A stretch of DNA of 64,000 nt, from NCBI RefSeq assembly GCF_002251385.1, contig NZ_NPJJ01000026.1, positions 28,993 to 92,992 of the forward strand. Direction: 5' to 3'. A program made the translations under genes and the position numbers. This document shows positions 19,097 through 28,361 of the stretch, piece by piece; the stretch's first letter is position 1, and each line of letters begins with the position of its first letter. This DNA comes from Prevotella sp. P5-108. Lineage in GTDB: Bacteria > Bacteroidota > Bacteroidia > Bacteroidales > Bacteroidaceae. Below the pieces are notes generated by a model. It did not search any database. It saw only the letters and a list, made by a program, of their open reading frames with translations, and had not been told where the DNA came from.

Positions 19097-20392
19097 ATGA
19101 AGACAATCCTTACAGCCTTTGGCATGGTCGTCGTCGCCACTGCCGCGTGCGCACAGACCACGCTGTGGAAGACCGACACCGCCAGTCACAAGTATTACCG
19201 CATTCCCGCCATCGTGGCGTATGACAACCACGTCATAGCCTTCTCCGACAACCGCTCGGGCGTGACCGACGCCACCAGTTGGGGCGATGTAGGTTCGGTG
19301 GGCAACATCAGCATCGAGGTACGCCACAGCAACGACGGCGGACAGACCTGGACCGCTCCCCGCTGCGCCGTCATGGGATTTGGCAGCGGCAACTTCGACC
19401 AGAGCCATGGCGATGCCGCCGTGGTGCGCGACCGCGAGACGGGCCGCATGCTCATTATGACCGGCTCGGGCGAAGTGGGCTACGGCAGGTCGCGTGTAGA
19501 TGTACCCGGCGACTACTCCAAGGTACTCAAGGTAGGCCGCTACTACAGCCTCGACGACGGCTACACCTGGAACGGTGGCGATGTGACCTCGCAGATTTAT
19601 GACCTCTATCGCGGTCATGGCAATATCTTCCGCCTCTTCTTCACCAGCGGCCGCATCTGCCAGAGCCGACTTGTCAAGCATGGCACCTACTACCGTCTCT
19701 ACTCAGCCGTGGTGACCAATGAGGGCAGTCTGGTCGTCTACTCCGATGACTTCGGCCACACATGGGTACCCCTCGGCGGTGCCGACGCCCGTCCAGCCCC
19801 ACAGGGCGATGAAGCCAAGATAGAAGAGCTGCCCGACGGCCGCGTGCTGCTCAGTTGTCGTCGCAGCGGTCAGGACGGCCGATGGTTCAACATCTTCACC
19901 TACGCCGACCGCCAATGCCAGGACGGCAGTTGGGCAGAGCCTGTAGCCTCGGAGAAGCACGACGGCGGTACAGCCACCATCAACAACAACTGCAATGGCG
20001 ATATACTCTTCATTCCAGCCCTCGATGCCGACGGCCGCCGCGTCTATGTGGCTCTCCAGTCGGTGCCCCGTGGCACCCCTGGCAACCATCCCACCAACCT
20101 TGAACGCCGCAGCCATGTCTCTATCTACTGGAAAGCCTTCGACACAGCCGACAGTTGGGCCACTCCCGACAGCTGGGCCGACGGATGGCAGCGCCACGAG
20201 ATTACCAAAGGCTATTCTGCCTATTCATCCATGGCGCTCGACGGCAATGGCGATATCTGCTTCATCTATGAAGACCATGGCGTCCACTTCCGTCTGGGCA
20301 GTCAGTCCACCGAGATGTACGACATCCTCTATCGCCACCTCAGTCTTCAGGACATCACCGGAGGACGGTATCAGTACCGCGCCGCCAAGTAG
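19097..20392 (+). CDS. Exo-alpha-sialidase (GH33)
   Basis: 431-aa secreted sialidase that cleaves terminal sialic acids from host glycans. Signal peptide ends VVVATAACAQ. Family features are visible: YYRIPA (arginine of the catalytic triad, near residue 33), Asp boxes SNDGGQTW (about 78), SLDDGYTW (about 151) and SDDFGHTW (about 216). The acidic block DEAKIEELPDGRVLLSCR holds the catalytic Glu, and GYSAYSSM near the C-terminus carries the nucleophile Tyr. Length is typical for a catalytic domain without lectin modules. It starts 2 bp after the helicase gene and may be translated from that transcript; a strong terminator follows. With the O-acetylesterase upstream it suggests mucin sialic acid use. 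Confidence 0.93.
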   Translation: MKTILTAFGMVVVATAACAQTTLWKTDTASHKYYRIPAIVAYDNHVIAFSDNRSGVTDATSWGDVGSVGNISIEVRHSNDGGQTWTAPRCAVMGFGSGNFDQSHGDAAVVRDRETGRMLIMTGSGEVGYGRSRVDVPGDYSKVLKVGRYYSLDDGYTWNGGDVTSQIYDLYRGHGNIFRLFFTSGRICQSRLVKHGTYYRLYSAVVTNEGSLVVYSDDFGHTWVPLGGADARPAPQGDEAKIEELPDGRVLLSCRRSGQDGRWFNIFTYADRQCQDGSWAEPVASEKHDGGTATINNNCNGDILFIPALDADGRRVYVALQSVPRGTPGNHPTNLERRSHVSIYWKAFDTADSWATPDSWADGWQRHEITKGYSAYSSMALDGNGDICFIYEDHGVHFRLGSQSTEMYDILYRHLSLQDITGGRYQYRAAK

Positions 20393-20418
20393 GGTGGTGA
20401 GTATAGCCCATATCGCAA

Positions 20419-20456
20419 AATCCCCGCAGTCGACAGTCGGCTGCGGGGATTGTTTT
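20419..20456 (+). terminator. Intrinsic terminator after the sialidase gene
   Basis: An 11-bp perfect stem, AATCCCCGCAG at 20419-20429 with CTGCGGGGATT at 20441-20451, closes an 11-nt loop and is followed by a short T-rich run. It lies 26 bp after the stop codon. Confidence 0.88.
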
Positions 20457-20596
20457 ACGCATCATCGCGGCGCTCTCTCCGAGCAGTCCCAGCCTGTGGA
20501 TGGCAGCGTCCGCGAGCCAGATAGAGTCGGGTGGGGCAGCGGTCAAGACAAAATGACAAACAATGAGCTTTTTTAATGACATTTATATAAATATTC

Positions 20597-20627
20597 TTGT
20601 AGTGACCACCTATTTTTACTAATTTTG
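20597..20627 (+). promoter_or_regulatory. Bacteroidota promoter of the alpha-2-macroglobulin operon
   Basis: TTG at 20597-20599, a 20-bp spacer and TAATTTTG at 20620-20627 fit the Bacteroidota consensus. The predicted start near 20634 gives a leader of about 22 nt before the ATG at 20656. Confidence 0.8.
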
Positions 20628-20655
20628 CGATATAGTAACTACAGAACTGACAATA

Positions 20656-23600
20656 ATGAAGAAATCGGTCATATTATTCACTCTGATGCTCATCGCCGTG
20701 GTGCGGGCATCGGCTGCCGACACCTACACCTCGCTCTGGCAGCGCTACGACAAGGCTGCCGCCGCATGGCAGCCACGCACTGCCATCGCCGTGCTCGACA
20801 AGATTATCGTGCGCGCCACTGCCGAGAAAGCCTACGGCCATCTGGTCAAGGCACAGATAGCCCGTGGAGGGTTGACCATCCAGATATCGCCCGACTCACT
20901 CGACGCCGTGGCTGCGCAGATGGCTGCCGAAGAGCAGCGCGCCAAGTCGCCCGTGCTGCGCGCCGTCTATGCCACCGCCCTGGGCAAGCTCTACGCCATG
21001 CAGCAGAGAGGCATAAACCGCAAAGCCTATCAGCAGAAGAGTCGTGACTGCTTTGCCCGCGCCCTCAAGGACCCCGACCTGCTCGCCAAGACCCAGGCCA
21101 AGACCTACGAGCCTGCCGTGGAGCGCCGGGATATGAGCAAGGCGTTCGGAGGCGACCTGCTCCACGTTGTGGCTGGTGAGGCCAAGGAGTATGGGCTGCT
21201 CAACCGCTACTACGAAGCCCACGGCAACCGCCGCGCCGCCTGTCTGGCCGCCTGCCTCGACCTGCGTGAGAACCACAGCGACTGGCTTTACACCCGCAGC
21301 GGCAAGCAGCACTACCAGCACGCCATAGACTCGCTCATCAATGTATACCAAGACCTCGACGAGTGTGGCGAGCTGGCCATAGACCACTATGAGGCTATGG
21401 ATGAAGATGCTAAAGACATCGTAGAGCGCCGCATAAGATACATAGACTGGGCTATAGCCAAGTGGGGAGCATGGCCCCGCATGAATATCCTGCGCAACAG
21501 GCGCACCGACCTCACCGCGCCCCAGTTCAACATCAGTCTCCAGGAGCGGCAGATGCTGCCCGGCAAGGAGCGCAAGATACATATCAACTCGATACGCAAT
21601 ATCCACCAACTCACCCTCAATGTCTATCGGCTCAGCAAGCCCTATGCCGACATCAGTAGCGAGTCTCTGCAACAGACAGACAAACTGGTGGAGACGCTCA
21701 GACAAGACGCAGGCAAGACACCCGTGCAGACGGTGGTGCGCAAGTATATCGGCCATGCCGACTACAAGCTGCTCTCCGACTCTGCCACGCTCGCCCCGCT
21801 GCCCTTGGGCAGTTATCTGGTCGAGGTGCAGGCCGATGTCAAGGGCGTGAAGCCCCAGTATGCCCTTCTCTCCGTAAGCGACCTGCTCCTGATGGTGCAG
21901 AGCCAGTCGGCTAAGGGCACTGCCAATATGAGGCTGGTAGTGGTAAACGCTACAACGGGAAACCCCGTGCCTGAGGCATCCATCATCATCAGACGCGACA
22001 TGCGCCGCTGCGACCAGGACACCGTCATCCGCGTCAACCGCAAGGGCGAGGCGCTCTGCACGGGCAAGTGGGGAGGCAGCTATATGCGCGCTACTTCGGG
22101 CATGGACATCAACAGTCCGTTTGGTCAGACATGGTCGATGCTCTCATACCTAAAGTCCAAGGCAGAAGAGCGGTTCAGCTTCTTTACCGACCGCAGCATC
22201 TATCGTCCCGGACAGACCGTGCAGGTGGCTGTGGTGGGAGCCTACAGGAGCAGCGCCACCCAAGGCGACGCCATCACAGGTCGCGACCTCACCCTACGTC
22301 TGCACGACGCCAACAGCCGGGTGATAGCCGAGCACAAGGTGACCACCGACAGCTATGGCACCGCCCACAGCCAGTTTGTGCTGCCCGCCACCGGCCTCAC
22401 CGGTAGATACTACATAGACAGCGACATGCCCTATTCGCTCAGCACCAGTTTCAGGGTCGAGGAATACAAGCGTCCTACGTTCAAGATAGAATGGGACACG
22501 ATACGCACCCGTTACGAGGCTGGCGACACGCTCCTGCTCACCGGTAGGGTGATGACCTATGCCGGAGTGCCTGTGCAGCACGCCAAGGTGAGCGCCAAGT
22601 CTACACGCCGGATAGGACTGTGGTGGTGGCGTTTCGGTCGCGGTGACAGCCATGTCGAGCAGTTGCCCGCTGCGGTCACCGACAGTCAGGGCCGCTTCGG
22701 TCTGCGTCTGCCCCTCACGGTCAAGGATGCCGACTACGACCGTCAGGTCTTTTACTCCTTTGATGTCAGCGCCACCGTCACCGATGCCGCCGGAGAGAGC
22801 CACGACGCCCAGACCTCTGTAGCCCTTGGTACGCGTCCTACAGTGCTCAGCTGCGACATGGCAGACCAGATAGAGCGCGACAGCATCGGCTCCATACGCT
22901 TTGACTACCGCAACAGCGCCGGTCAGAAAATCGAAGGCACCGTGAGCTATACCCTCGGCAAGCATAGCTATACCGCCAAGGCCAACGAGGCGGTAGACCT
23001 GAGAGCCCTCCTCAAGGGGCTGAAGAGCGGCCGCCATGTGCTCACCGCCGTGTGTGACAGCGACACCCTCGTACACCCGTTTGTACTCTTCAGCGCTACC
23101 GACAGCCGTGCCCCCATCGATACCCCCGACTGGTTCTATCTGAGCGGCACCCGCTTCAAGGGCAAGGACAAGGTAAGGCTGCAACTTGGCTCTTCTGCCC
23201 CCGAACAGTACGTCGTCTACAGTCTCTTTGCCGACGACCGCGTGATAGAGAGCGGCTCGCTCCACCTCAAGGGCCAGCTCCATCTGCGCGACTTCACCTA
23301 CCGCGATGACTATGGCGACGCCCTCACCCTCACCTATGCTTGGGTCAAGGACGGCCGCCGCTACATACACACCCAGCGCATCATGCGGCCTATGCCCGAC
23401 AAGCGGCTTGTGGCACGCTGGACCACCTTCCGCGACCGCCTCGTGCCTGGACAGCAGGAAACGTGGACCCTCCACGTGAGCCGCCCCGACGGCAAGCCCG
23501 CCGACGCCCAGCTCATAGCCTCGCTCTACGACCATTCGCTCGATGCCATTTATGCCCATGACTGGCGCTTCTACAACGAGTATGGCGCAAGCCGGCTCTA

Positions 23601-26109
23601 CAATGCCGACTGGCGCATACCCTACAGCCGAAGTATCGGTCTGTACAGTTATCTCGAGACCAAGATGCTGGTAGAGCCCGACCTGTCGCTCTCGCAACTT
23701 ACGGCGTGGCCCTGCCGGTTCCTCTATCGCACCGCAGGCCCCATGTATGCCGGTTCGGCATCTGCAGGCAGGGAGCTCTTTGTGAGGGGAGTAGCCAGCG
23801 CCGAGTCGACCCGTGCCAATAGGGTCAAGGACAAACTGGCGTCTGATGCGGCGATGCCCGAGCCGTCGGTCACCGAGACAGAGAAGGAGCCCGAGTGGGC
23901 CTCTCTGCGCGAGAACTTCAACGAGACCGTCTTCTTCTATCCCTCCCTGCAGACCGATGCCAAGGGCGACATCGCCATCAGCTTCCGTCTGCCCGAGTCG
24001 GTGACCACGTGGAAGTTCAAGGGCCTCGTACACGACCGCAACCTCAATGCTACCACCATCGAAGCCCTCGCCGTGGCACAGAAGAAGGTGATGGTGCAGC
24101 CCAATATGCCCCGCTTTGTGCGCAATGGTGACCATGCCACCATCGCCGTGCGTGTGACCAATGCCTCGGACCATCGCCAGAGCGGCCGACTGCGTCTGGA
24201 GCTCACCACCGCCGACGGCAGTCGCACCCTCGTGGCGCGTCAGCAGAACTTTGATGTCGACGCCAAGGCTGCGGCTACCCTCTATTTCGCCTTCGACCTC
24301 TCTACCGACGAGACTCTTGTGGTGTGCAAGGCTATGGCTACCGGCAGCGACTTTGCCGATGGCGAACAGCACTATCTGCCCGTATTGCCCGACCGTGAAC
24401 AGGTGGTCAACACCCGTCCGTTTACCCTCACGGGCACCGGCACCCACACCATAGACCTGACATCCCTATACTCCGCCGGCGCCACGCGCACGCATACCAC
24501 TATAGAATATACCGACAACCCCGCATGGCTCATGATACAGGCTCTGCCGTCGATGGCCAACCCCTCGGGCGACAACGCCATGAGCCTCGTCACCGCCTAC
24601 TATGCCAACGCCATCGCCCAGCACATCATCGGCAGTTCGCCCGCTATCGCCCAGGCTATAAGCCTCTGGCAGCAGCGTCCCGATGAGTCGCTCACAGGTG
24701 TGCTGGAAAAGAACGAGAGTCTGAAGCAGACCGTTCTGGCTGAAACCCCGTGGCTCATGGATGCCGCCCGCGACACCCAGCGTATGCATAGTCTGGCCCG
24801 ATACCTCGATGCCAACCAGCTGGCTGCTTCGCAGTCGTCTATCCTGCGTCGCCTCGGTGACCTGCAGGACGAAGACGGTACGTTGGCATGGTGGAAAGGC
24901 ATGACAGGCAACGTCTATATGACTGCCGCCGTGGCAGAGACGCTGGCAAGGCTCGACCGCATCGTCGGCAAGCAGACCGCCACGCAGAATATCCTGGACA
25001 ACGCACTGACAGCATTGGACAGAGTGATGGCACAGCGCGTGGAGGAAATGAAGAAACGTGACCCCAAGAACCATACGACCGACCGCCTCGACTATATCGA
25101 GACACGCTATCTCTACGCCTCTGCACTCGCCGGGCGCAAGGCAACCCCCACCATCGACTATCTGCTCGATATCATGGAGAAGCAGAAGCACGTGGCCACC
25201 ATCGCCGACAAGGCGCAGAGCGCCGTGGTGCTCGCCCTCTACGGACGCGATGCCAGGGCCAAGGAGTGCCTGAAGAGTGCGCGCGAGTTTACCGTCTACA
25301 AGGACGGCATGGGTCGCTACTACGATACTCCGCTTGCCGGCTACTCTTGGTGCAGCTACCGCATCCCCACACAGGTAGCCACCATCGAGGCAATGGGTCT
25401 GCTCGCTCCCCAAGACAGCGTTGCCATCGACGAGATGCGGCAGTGGCTCTTGCAGGAGAAGCGTACGACGGCTTGGGACACACCGATAAACAGCGTAAAC
25501 GCCATCTATGCCTTCCTCAAGGACAACGGCTCGGCCCTCGCGCCAGCCACAGGCACACGCATCACCATCGACGGCAAGCCGATGGAAGCCGACACCAGCG
25601 TGCCGATGATCGGCGCGCAGACCTGGCAGGCCGACGGCGCCGTCAACTCGATAGCCATCACCAAGCAGCAGCCCCACACCAGTTGGGGTGCCGTCTATGC
25701 CTCGATGATGCTGCCATCCGACAAGGTAGAGAAGGCCGGTGAAGGTTTCAGCATCGAGCGCCAAGTTGTCGGAGGCACCCACCTCGGCGTGGGCGACAAG
25801 GTAACCGTGCGTATCATCATCCGCGCCGACCGCGACTACGACTTTGTCGAAGTCACCGACAAGCGCGCTGCGTGTCTGGAGCCCGTCGTCCAGCTGAGCG
25901 GTTATCGTCAGGGTTGCTATGAGGCCCTGCGCGACTGCCGCACATCCTATTATTTCGACCGGATGGGCAAGGGCACCCATGTCATCGAGACCTCCTACTA
26001 TGTAGACCGTGCCGGCGACTACCGGGCAGGTCAGTGCACCGTGCAGTGTGCCTACAGTCCATCCTTTGCCGGTCGTGCTGCCGGTGAAATCATCCACGTA
26101 AATCCATAA
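20656..26109 (+). CDS. Bacterial alpha-2-macroglobulin family protein
   Basis: 1817-aa exported protein of the A2M/YfaS type, thought to trap or neutralise host and rival proteases, or to guard the periplasm. Signal peptide MKKSVILFTLMLIAVVRASA. The MG2-like entry FFTDRSIYRPGQTVQVAVVG is at about residue 510 and the alpha-2-macroglobulin core (EWASLRENFNETVFFYPSLQ, then SVTTWKFKGL) near 1095-1120. The helical complement-like domain follows from about 1290. The CxEQ thioester is absent: the matching stretch reads NPSGDNAMSLVTAYYAN, as in other Bacteroidota homologues I recall. The protein therefore cannot form the usual covalent trap. First gene of an operon with the DUF1573 gene (1 bp gap) and probably ispH. 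Confidence 0.93.
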   Translation: MKKSVILFTLMLIAVVRASAADTYTSLWQRYDKAAAAWQPRTAIAVLDKIIVRATAEKAYGHLVKAQIARGGLTIQISPDSLDAVAAQMAAEEQRAKSPVLRAVYATALGKLYAMQQRGINRKAYQQKSRDCFARALKDPDLLAKTQAKTYEPAVERRDMSKAFGGDLLHVVAGEAKEYGLLNRYYEAHGNRRAACLAACLDLRENHSDWLYTRSGKQHYQHAIDSLINVYQDLDECGELAIDHYEAMDEDAKDIVERRIRYIDWAIAKWGAWPRMNILRNRRTDLTAPQFNISLQERQMLPGKERKIHINSIRNIHQLTLNVYRLSKPYADISSESLQQTDKLVETLRQDAGKTPVQTVVRKYIGHADYKLLSDSATLAPLPLGSYLVEVQADVKGVKPQYALLSVSDLLLMVQSQSAKGTANMRLVVVNATTGNPVPEASIIIRRDMRRCDQDTVIRVNRKGEALCTGKWGGSYMRATSGMDINSPFGQTWSMLSYLKSKAEERFSFFTDRSIYRPGQTVQVAVVGAYRSSATQGDAITGRDLTLRLHDANSRVIAEHKVTTDSYGTAHSQFVLPATGLTGRYYIDSDMPYSLSTSFRVEEYKRPTFKIEWDTIRTRYEAGDTLLLTGRVMTYAGVPVQHAKVSAKSTRRIGLWWWRFGRGDSHVEQLPAAVTDSQGRFGLRLPLTVKDADYDRQVFYSFDVSATVTDAAGESHDAQTSVALGTRPTVLSCDMADQIERDSIGSIRFDYRNSAGQKIEGTVSYTLGKHSYTAKANEAVDLRALLKGLKSGRHVLTAVCDSDTLVHPFVLFSATDSRAPIDTPDWFYLSGTRFKGKDKVRLQLGSSAPEQYVVYSLFADDRVIESGSLHLKGQLHLRDFTYRDDYGDALTLTYAWVKDGRRYIHTQRIMRPMPDKRLVARWTTFRDRLVPGQQETWTLHVSRPDGKPADAQLIASLYDHSLDAIYAHDWRFYNEYGASRLYNADWRIPYSRSIGLYSYLETKMLVEPDLSLSQLTAWPCRFLYRTAGPMYAGSASAGRELFVRGVASAESTRANRVKDKLASDAAMPEPSVTETEKEPEWASLRENFNETVFFYPSLQTDAKGDIAISFRLPESVTTWKFKGLVHDRNLNATTIEALAVAQKKVMVQPNMPRFVRNGDHATIAVRVTNASDHRQSGRLRLELTTADGSRTLVARQQNFDVDAKAAATLYFAFDLSTDETLVVCKAMATGSDFADGEQHYLPVLPDREQVVNTRPFTLTGTGTHTIDLTSLYSAGATRTHTTIEYTDNPAWLMIQALPSMANPSGDNAMSLVTAYYANAIAQHIIGSSPAIAQAISLWQQRPDESLTGVLEKNESLKQTVLAETPWLMDAARDTQRMHSLARYLDANQLAASQSSILRRLGDLQDEDGTLAWWKGMTGNVYMTAAVAETLARLDRIVGKQTATQNILDNALTALDRVMAQRVEEMKKRDPKNHTTDRLDYIETRYLYASALAGRKATPTIDYLLDIMEKQKHVATIADKAQSAVVLALYGRDARAKECLKSAREFTVYKDGMGRYYDTPLAGYSWCSYRIPTQVATIEAMGLLAPQDSVAIDEMRQWLLQEKRTTAWDTPINSVNAIYAFLKDNGSALAPATGTRITIDGKPMEADTSVPMIGAQTWQADGAVNSIAITKQQPHTSWGAVYASMMLPSDKVEKAGEGFSIERQVVGGTHLGVGDKVTVRIIIRADRDYDFVEVTDKRAACLEPVVQLSGYRQGCYEALRDCRTSYYFDRMGKGTHVIETSYYVDRAGDYRAGQCTVQCAYSPSFAGRAAGEIIHVNP

Positions 26110-26110
26110 T

Positions 26111-27205
26111 ATGACCATAATGAACCTATCCTCACACTCTCACCGTCTGGTGATGACCCTCTTCACGCTGTGCGTGGCGCCGATGGCGCTTATGGCACAG
26201 AAGATAACAGTAGCCCAACCCACCATCGACTGCGGACAGGTGCAGTATCGCCGCCCCGTGACCGTACAGTTTGAGGCCCGCAACCAGAGCGGGCGTCCCA
26301 TCACCATCGCCAAAGTGCGCAGCAGTTGCGGATGCACAGTGGCAAGTTACCCCAGTCAGGCCATAGCCAACGGCAAGACCTTCAAGGTAAGCGCTGTCTA
26401 TGACGCCCGTCAGTTGGGACACTTCCAGAAAGAGCTGGCGCTCTATGTCGATGGCGGCAATAAGCCCGTGTATCTCACCCTGCGTGGCGTGGTCGTGGAA
26501 GAGGTCATCGACTATACCGGCGACTTCCCCCTCGAGCTCGGCGACCTGCGTGTCGACAAGACCGACGTGGAATATGATGACGTCAACCGTGGCGAGCGAC
26601 CCTTCTTCCGCATCAATATCCTCAACCCCACCTCCAAGGCAGTGAGCCCGCAGGTGATGCACCTGCCCAACTACCTCGAGGCACAAGTGTCGCCGTCGAC
26701 GATAGCCGCCGGGCGTCCCGGAGTGGTGACCCTCACGCTGCTGTCAGACAAGTTGCGCGACTTCGGACTCACCCAGACCACCATCTACCTGGGCAGCAAT
26801 CCCGGTGAGCGCGTCTCTGCCGACAAGGCCATCGAGGTGTCGGCGGTGCTGCTGCCCTCGTTTAAGAATATCACCGACGCCACCCGTCAGTATGCCCCCA
26901 AGATGAGCCTCTCTGCCACCTACCTCGACCTGGGCAGCTTTGACGGTAAAAAGAAGAAGCGCGGCGAGATTATCATCACCAACAACGGACGCACCGACCT
27001 CGAGATACGCAACATACAGATGTTTACCGCCGGACTGGAGGTGTCGCTCTCGACCCGCAAGATAGCTCCCGGCGCGTCGGCTCGTCTGCGCGTGACCGCC
27101 GTGGCATCGGCGCTCCACAAGGTGCGTACTCGGCCACGCATACTGATGATTACCAACGACCCCGACAATGCCAAGGTGGTGATAGCCGTAGATGTAAAAC
27201 GATAG
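26111..27205 (+). CDS. Secreted DUF1573 domain protein
   Basis: 364-aa exported protein with signal peptide ending APMALMAQ. Residues about 30-120 form a DUF1573 domain with the hallmark VRSSCGCTVASYP; a second, more diverged Ig-like domain around 265-360 has the same beta pattern (ITNNGRTDLEIRNIQMF) without the cysteines. Such domains are abundant in Bacteroidota surface and periplasmic proteins; their function is not established. It begins 1 bp after the macroglobulin stop, so translation is probably coupled. ATG codons at 26111 and 26120 are both possible starts. Confidence 0.85.
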   Translation: MTIMNLSSHSHRLVMTLFTLCVAPMALMAQKITVAQPTIDCGQVQYRRPVTVQFEARNQSGRPITIAKVRSSCGCTVASYPSQAIANGKTFKVSAVYDARQLGHFQKELALYVDGGNKPVYLTLRGVVVEEVIDYTGDFPLELGDLRVDKTDVEYDDVNRGERPFFRINILNPTSKAVSPQVMHLPNYLEAQVSPSTIAAGRPGVVTLTLLSDKLRDFGLTQTTIYLGSNPGERVSADKAIEVSAVLLPSFKNITDATRQYAPKMSLSATYLDLGSFDGKKKKRGEIIITNNGRTDLEIRNIQMFTAGLEVSLSTRKIAPGASARLRVTAVASALHKVRTRPRILMITNDPDNAKVVIAVDVKR

Positions 27206-27217
27206 ATCCTTATCCTG

Positions 27218-28081
27218 ATGATACAGATAGAAATAGACAGCGGTAGCGGATTTTGCTTCGGAGTGACTACCGCCATCAGCAAAGCCGAAGAAGAACTCTC
27301 ACGCAGCGATACGCTCTACTGCCTGGGTGATATCGTGCACAACGGCATGGAGGTAGAGCGTCTCCATCTGCAGGGACTGCAGACTATAGACCACAGCCAG
27401 TTGTCTCAGCTCCACGATGTCAAGGTGCTGCTGCGTGCGCATGGCGAGCCGCCGGCTACTTATGCCACCGCCGAGCGCAACCATATAGAAATCATCGATG
27501 CCACTTGTCCTGTGGTGCTCCAGCTCCAACGCCGCATCAAGCGCCAGTATGACGACAATCCCCAGGCACAGATTGTCATCTTTGGCAAGAACGGCCATGC
27601 CGAGGTCTTGGGTCTCGTGGGTCAGACTGATGGCAACGCCATCGTGGTAGAGAACCTTGACGACGCCAGCCATCTCTGTTTCGACCGCGACATTTACCTC
27701 TACTCGCAGACAACCAAGTCGCTCGACGAGTTTCATGCCCTCATAGCCTACATCCAGGCGCATATCTCTCCCCAAGCCACCTTCCGCAGCTTTGACACCA
27801 TCTGCCGCCAGGTTGCCAACCGTATGCCCAACATTGCCGCCTTTGCCGCCCGCCACGACATGATACTCTTTGTGAGCGGCCACAAGAGCAGCAACGGCAA
27901 GGTGCTCTTCAATGAGTGTCTGCGCGTCAACGCCAACAGCCACCACATCGAGCAGCCGTCGGAGATAGACCTGCACTGGCTCGACGGAGTCAAGACCATA
28001 GGTATATGTGGGGCTACGAGCACGCCCAAGTGGATAATGGAGCAGTGTAGAGACCATATCCTCGAGGCGCTGAAGCGCTGA
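27218..28081 (+). CDS. ispH: 4-hydroxy-3-methylbut-2-enyl diphosphate reductase
   Basis: Last enzyme of the MEP pathway, converting HMBPP to IPP and DMAPP at a [4Fe-4S] cluster (EC 1.17.7.4), cytoplasmic. 287 aa, normal length. The three cluster cysteines are visible: SGFCFGV (C13), DATCPVV (about C97) and DTICRQVANR (about C196). Substrate-binding His lie in GDIVHNGMEVERL and LRAHGEPP, and the catalytic Glu is expected in the second third. The motif SGHKSSNGKVLFN and the C-terminal GATSTPKWIMEQ also match. It starts 12 bp after the DUF1573 gene. In many Bacteroidota ispH is next to cmk; here cmk is 26 kb away. Confidence 0.94.
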   Translation: MIQIEIDSGSGFCFGVTTAISKAEEELSRSDTLYCLGDIVHNGMEVERLHLQGLQTIDHSQLSQLHDVKVLLRAHGEPPATYATAERNHIEIIDATCPVVLQLQRRIKRQYDDNPQAQIVIFGKNGHAEVLGLVGQTDGNAIVVENLDDASHLCFDRDIYLYSQTTKSLDEFHALIAYIQAHISPQATFRSFDTICRQVANRMPNIAAFAARHDMILFVSGHKSSNGKVLFNECLRVNANSHHIEQPSEIDLHWLDGVKTIGICGATSTPKWIMEQCRDHILEALKR

Positions 28082-28112
28082 AGCGAGGGTGGGCTTCATC
28101 GCGGCTTCGCTG

Positions 28113-28234
28113 GGTGATGTCTCCGCACCAGCCGAGATTGTCTCCGCACCCGTCGAGATGACCTCCACGCCCGCCGAGATTGTCTCCGCACCCGCCGAGA
28201 TGACTTCTACGCCCGCCGAGATGACCTTCCCGCC
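28113..28234. repeat. 21-bp tandem repeat array after ispH
   Basis: Four full 21-bp units at 28134-28154, 28155-28175, 28176-28196 and 28197-28217, with partial units on each side. Units alternate between a GAGATTGTCTCCGCACCCG form and a GAGATGACYTCYACGCCCG form, giving a 42-bp higher-order period. It starts about 30 bp after the stop codon. Frames through it on both strands read as simple heptapeptide repeats and have no start context, so I do not call a gene. Confidence 0.8.
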
Positions 28235-28246
28235 AAAAAATACTAA

Positions 28247-28295
28247 CAGACCGCCGCTGAAGACAAGCCCGAGGGCCAACTTCAGCGGCGGTCTG
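28247..28295. terminator. Long hairpin, shared terminator of ispH and the convergent radical SAM gene
   Basis: A perfect 16-bp GC-rich stem (28247-28262 with 28280-28295) and a 17-nt loop lie between two convergent genes. The minus-strand side is followed by a T-rich stretch (TTAGTATTTTTTGG on that strand), while the plus-strand side has none. It should work best for the radical SAM gene and may stop ispH transcripts too. Confidence 0.75.
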
Positions 28296-28361
28296 CGTGT
28301 AGAGGGGCTGCCGGTCGATGCGTAGCTATCCTCCCTCTGTCTATACCTTATTATATATATG

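Noticed and set aside
24480..24640. Thioester CxEQ motif in the macroglobulin
   Set aside because: The expected region reads NPSGDNAMSLVTAYYAN; no Cys-x-Glu-Gln is present, so no thioester is claimed.
22294..26118. Long minus-strand frames (717 and 550 codons) opposite the alpha-2-macroglobulin gene
   Set aside because: They mirror the codon periodicity of a G+C-rich gene, read as low-complexity Gly/Ala/Val/His sequence without domains, and lack promoters.
27299..28279. Minus-strand frame with repeated VISAG-type peptides opposite ispH
   Set aside because: The repeats come from the intergenic 21-bp array and the rest is antisense to ispH.
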